A stretch of DNA of 64,000 nt from CAYJAD01 sp964368075. Its GTDB lineage: Bacteria; Desulfobacterota; Desulfovibrionia; Desulfovibrionales; Desulfovibrionaceae. The notes under the pieces were generated by a model, which was not told the origin of the DNA, searched no databases, and saw only the letters and a list, made by a program, of their open reading frames with translations. The position numbers and the translations under genes were made by a program. The stretch is taken from assembly GCA_964368075.1 (NCBI GenBank), contig CAYJAD010000009.1, positions 5,784-69,783 on the forward strand. The letters run 5' to 3'. Positions 63,958 to 64,000 of the stretch are shown here, one piece after another (positions within the stretch are counted from its first letter, which is position 1; every line of letters begins with the position of its first letter).

Positions 63958-64000
63958 GGTTTTTTTGAGGGGGAGAGTCTGAGAGGGGGAACTTTTTTTT
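63958..64000. repeat. Type B palindromic repeat, copy B2 (truncated by the window edge)
   Basis: GGTTTTTTTGAGGGGGAGAG, then TCTGAGAGGGGGAACTTTTT and TTT equals the reverse complement of bases 39191-39233 apart from one base. The second arm of the hairpin lies beyond the window. Confidence 0.85.

Overview
The window looks like a chromosome segment of a Desulfovibrionaceae-type sulfate- or sulfite-reducing bacterium with an AT-leaning genome. The evidence is a 148-residue flavodoxin that keeps the Desulfovibrio landmarks W60 and Y98, the gene order aroQ-efp-ftsK-lolA, a HesB-like protein of the Desulfovibrio type encoded with an in-frame UGA, a TauE/SafE sulfite/anion exporter, and a LapA-like giant adhesin. 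The exact genus is not determined; a gut-associated relative of Bilophila, Lawsonia or Taurinivorans is only a guess. The sequence is a draft scaffold: 100 Ns interrupt a chemoreceptor gene and are flanked by an identical 55-bp overlap.

Layout. 1-5 kb: dnaX (5' end missing)-ybaB-recR, two small conserved proteins and a GT4 glycosyltransferase. 5-9 kb: a methyl-accepting chemotaxis protein, then flavodoxin under a promoter overlapped by a Fur-box-like palindrome, and a small Cys-rich STAS-like protein. 9-12 kb: a leftward three-gene unit of MoxR-type AAA+ ATPase, metallopeptidase/VWA-like protein and an unknown protein. 12-15 kb: pyrR, a HesB-like selenoprotein with a SECIS-like hairpin, a methyltransferase and engB. 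15-21 kb: aroQ, efp, ftsK, lolA and a FadR-type regulator. 21-32 kb: the translation/RNA operon rimP-nusA-ylxR-infB-ylxP-nrnA-truB-rpsO-pnp (rbfA is not in its usual place). 32-35 kb: a CUT2-type sugar ABC transporter. 35-39 kb: glyQ-glyS and the TauE-like exporter. 39-54 kb: a multi-PAS hybrid histidine kinase and a nitrogen-assimilation block: NifA-like sigma-54 activator, PII, AmtB, type III glutamine synthetase and glutamate synthase large subunit. 54-64 kb: one 3138-residue adhesin.

How the parts work together. The nitrogen block is a coherent module. amtB-glnB-activator and glnN are divergent, each has a well-matching sigma-54 promoter, and a palindrome with the core TTTTCTAC-N6-GTAGAAAA lies between them; the same core recurs just upstream of the activator gene. 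AmtB imports ammonium, PII senses nitrogen status, and GSIII plus GltB form the GS-GOGAT route to glutamate. The adhesin carries a LapA-type N-terminal retention region with a PAAG site, about a dozen VCBS-like repeats and a C-terminal RTX/type I secretion region. Several of its repeats carry helical insertions in the same loop, one of them about 300 residues with coiled-coil character.

Non-coding landscape. At least three families of dispersed palindromic repeats occupy intergenic space: G-rich hairpins of types A and B near 31.8, 39.2, 39.4, 48.7 and 64.0 kb, a shorter quasi-palindrome at 2.7, 42.5 and 63.7 kb, and a 97-bp palindrome upstream of gltB. No rRNA, tRNA, CRISPR array, transposase or prophage was found.
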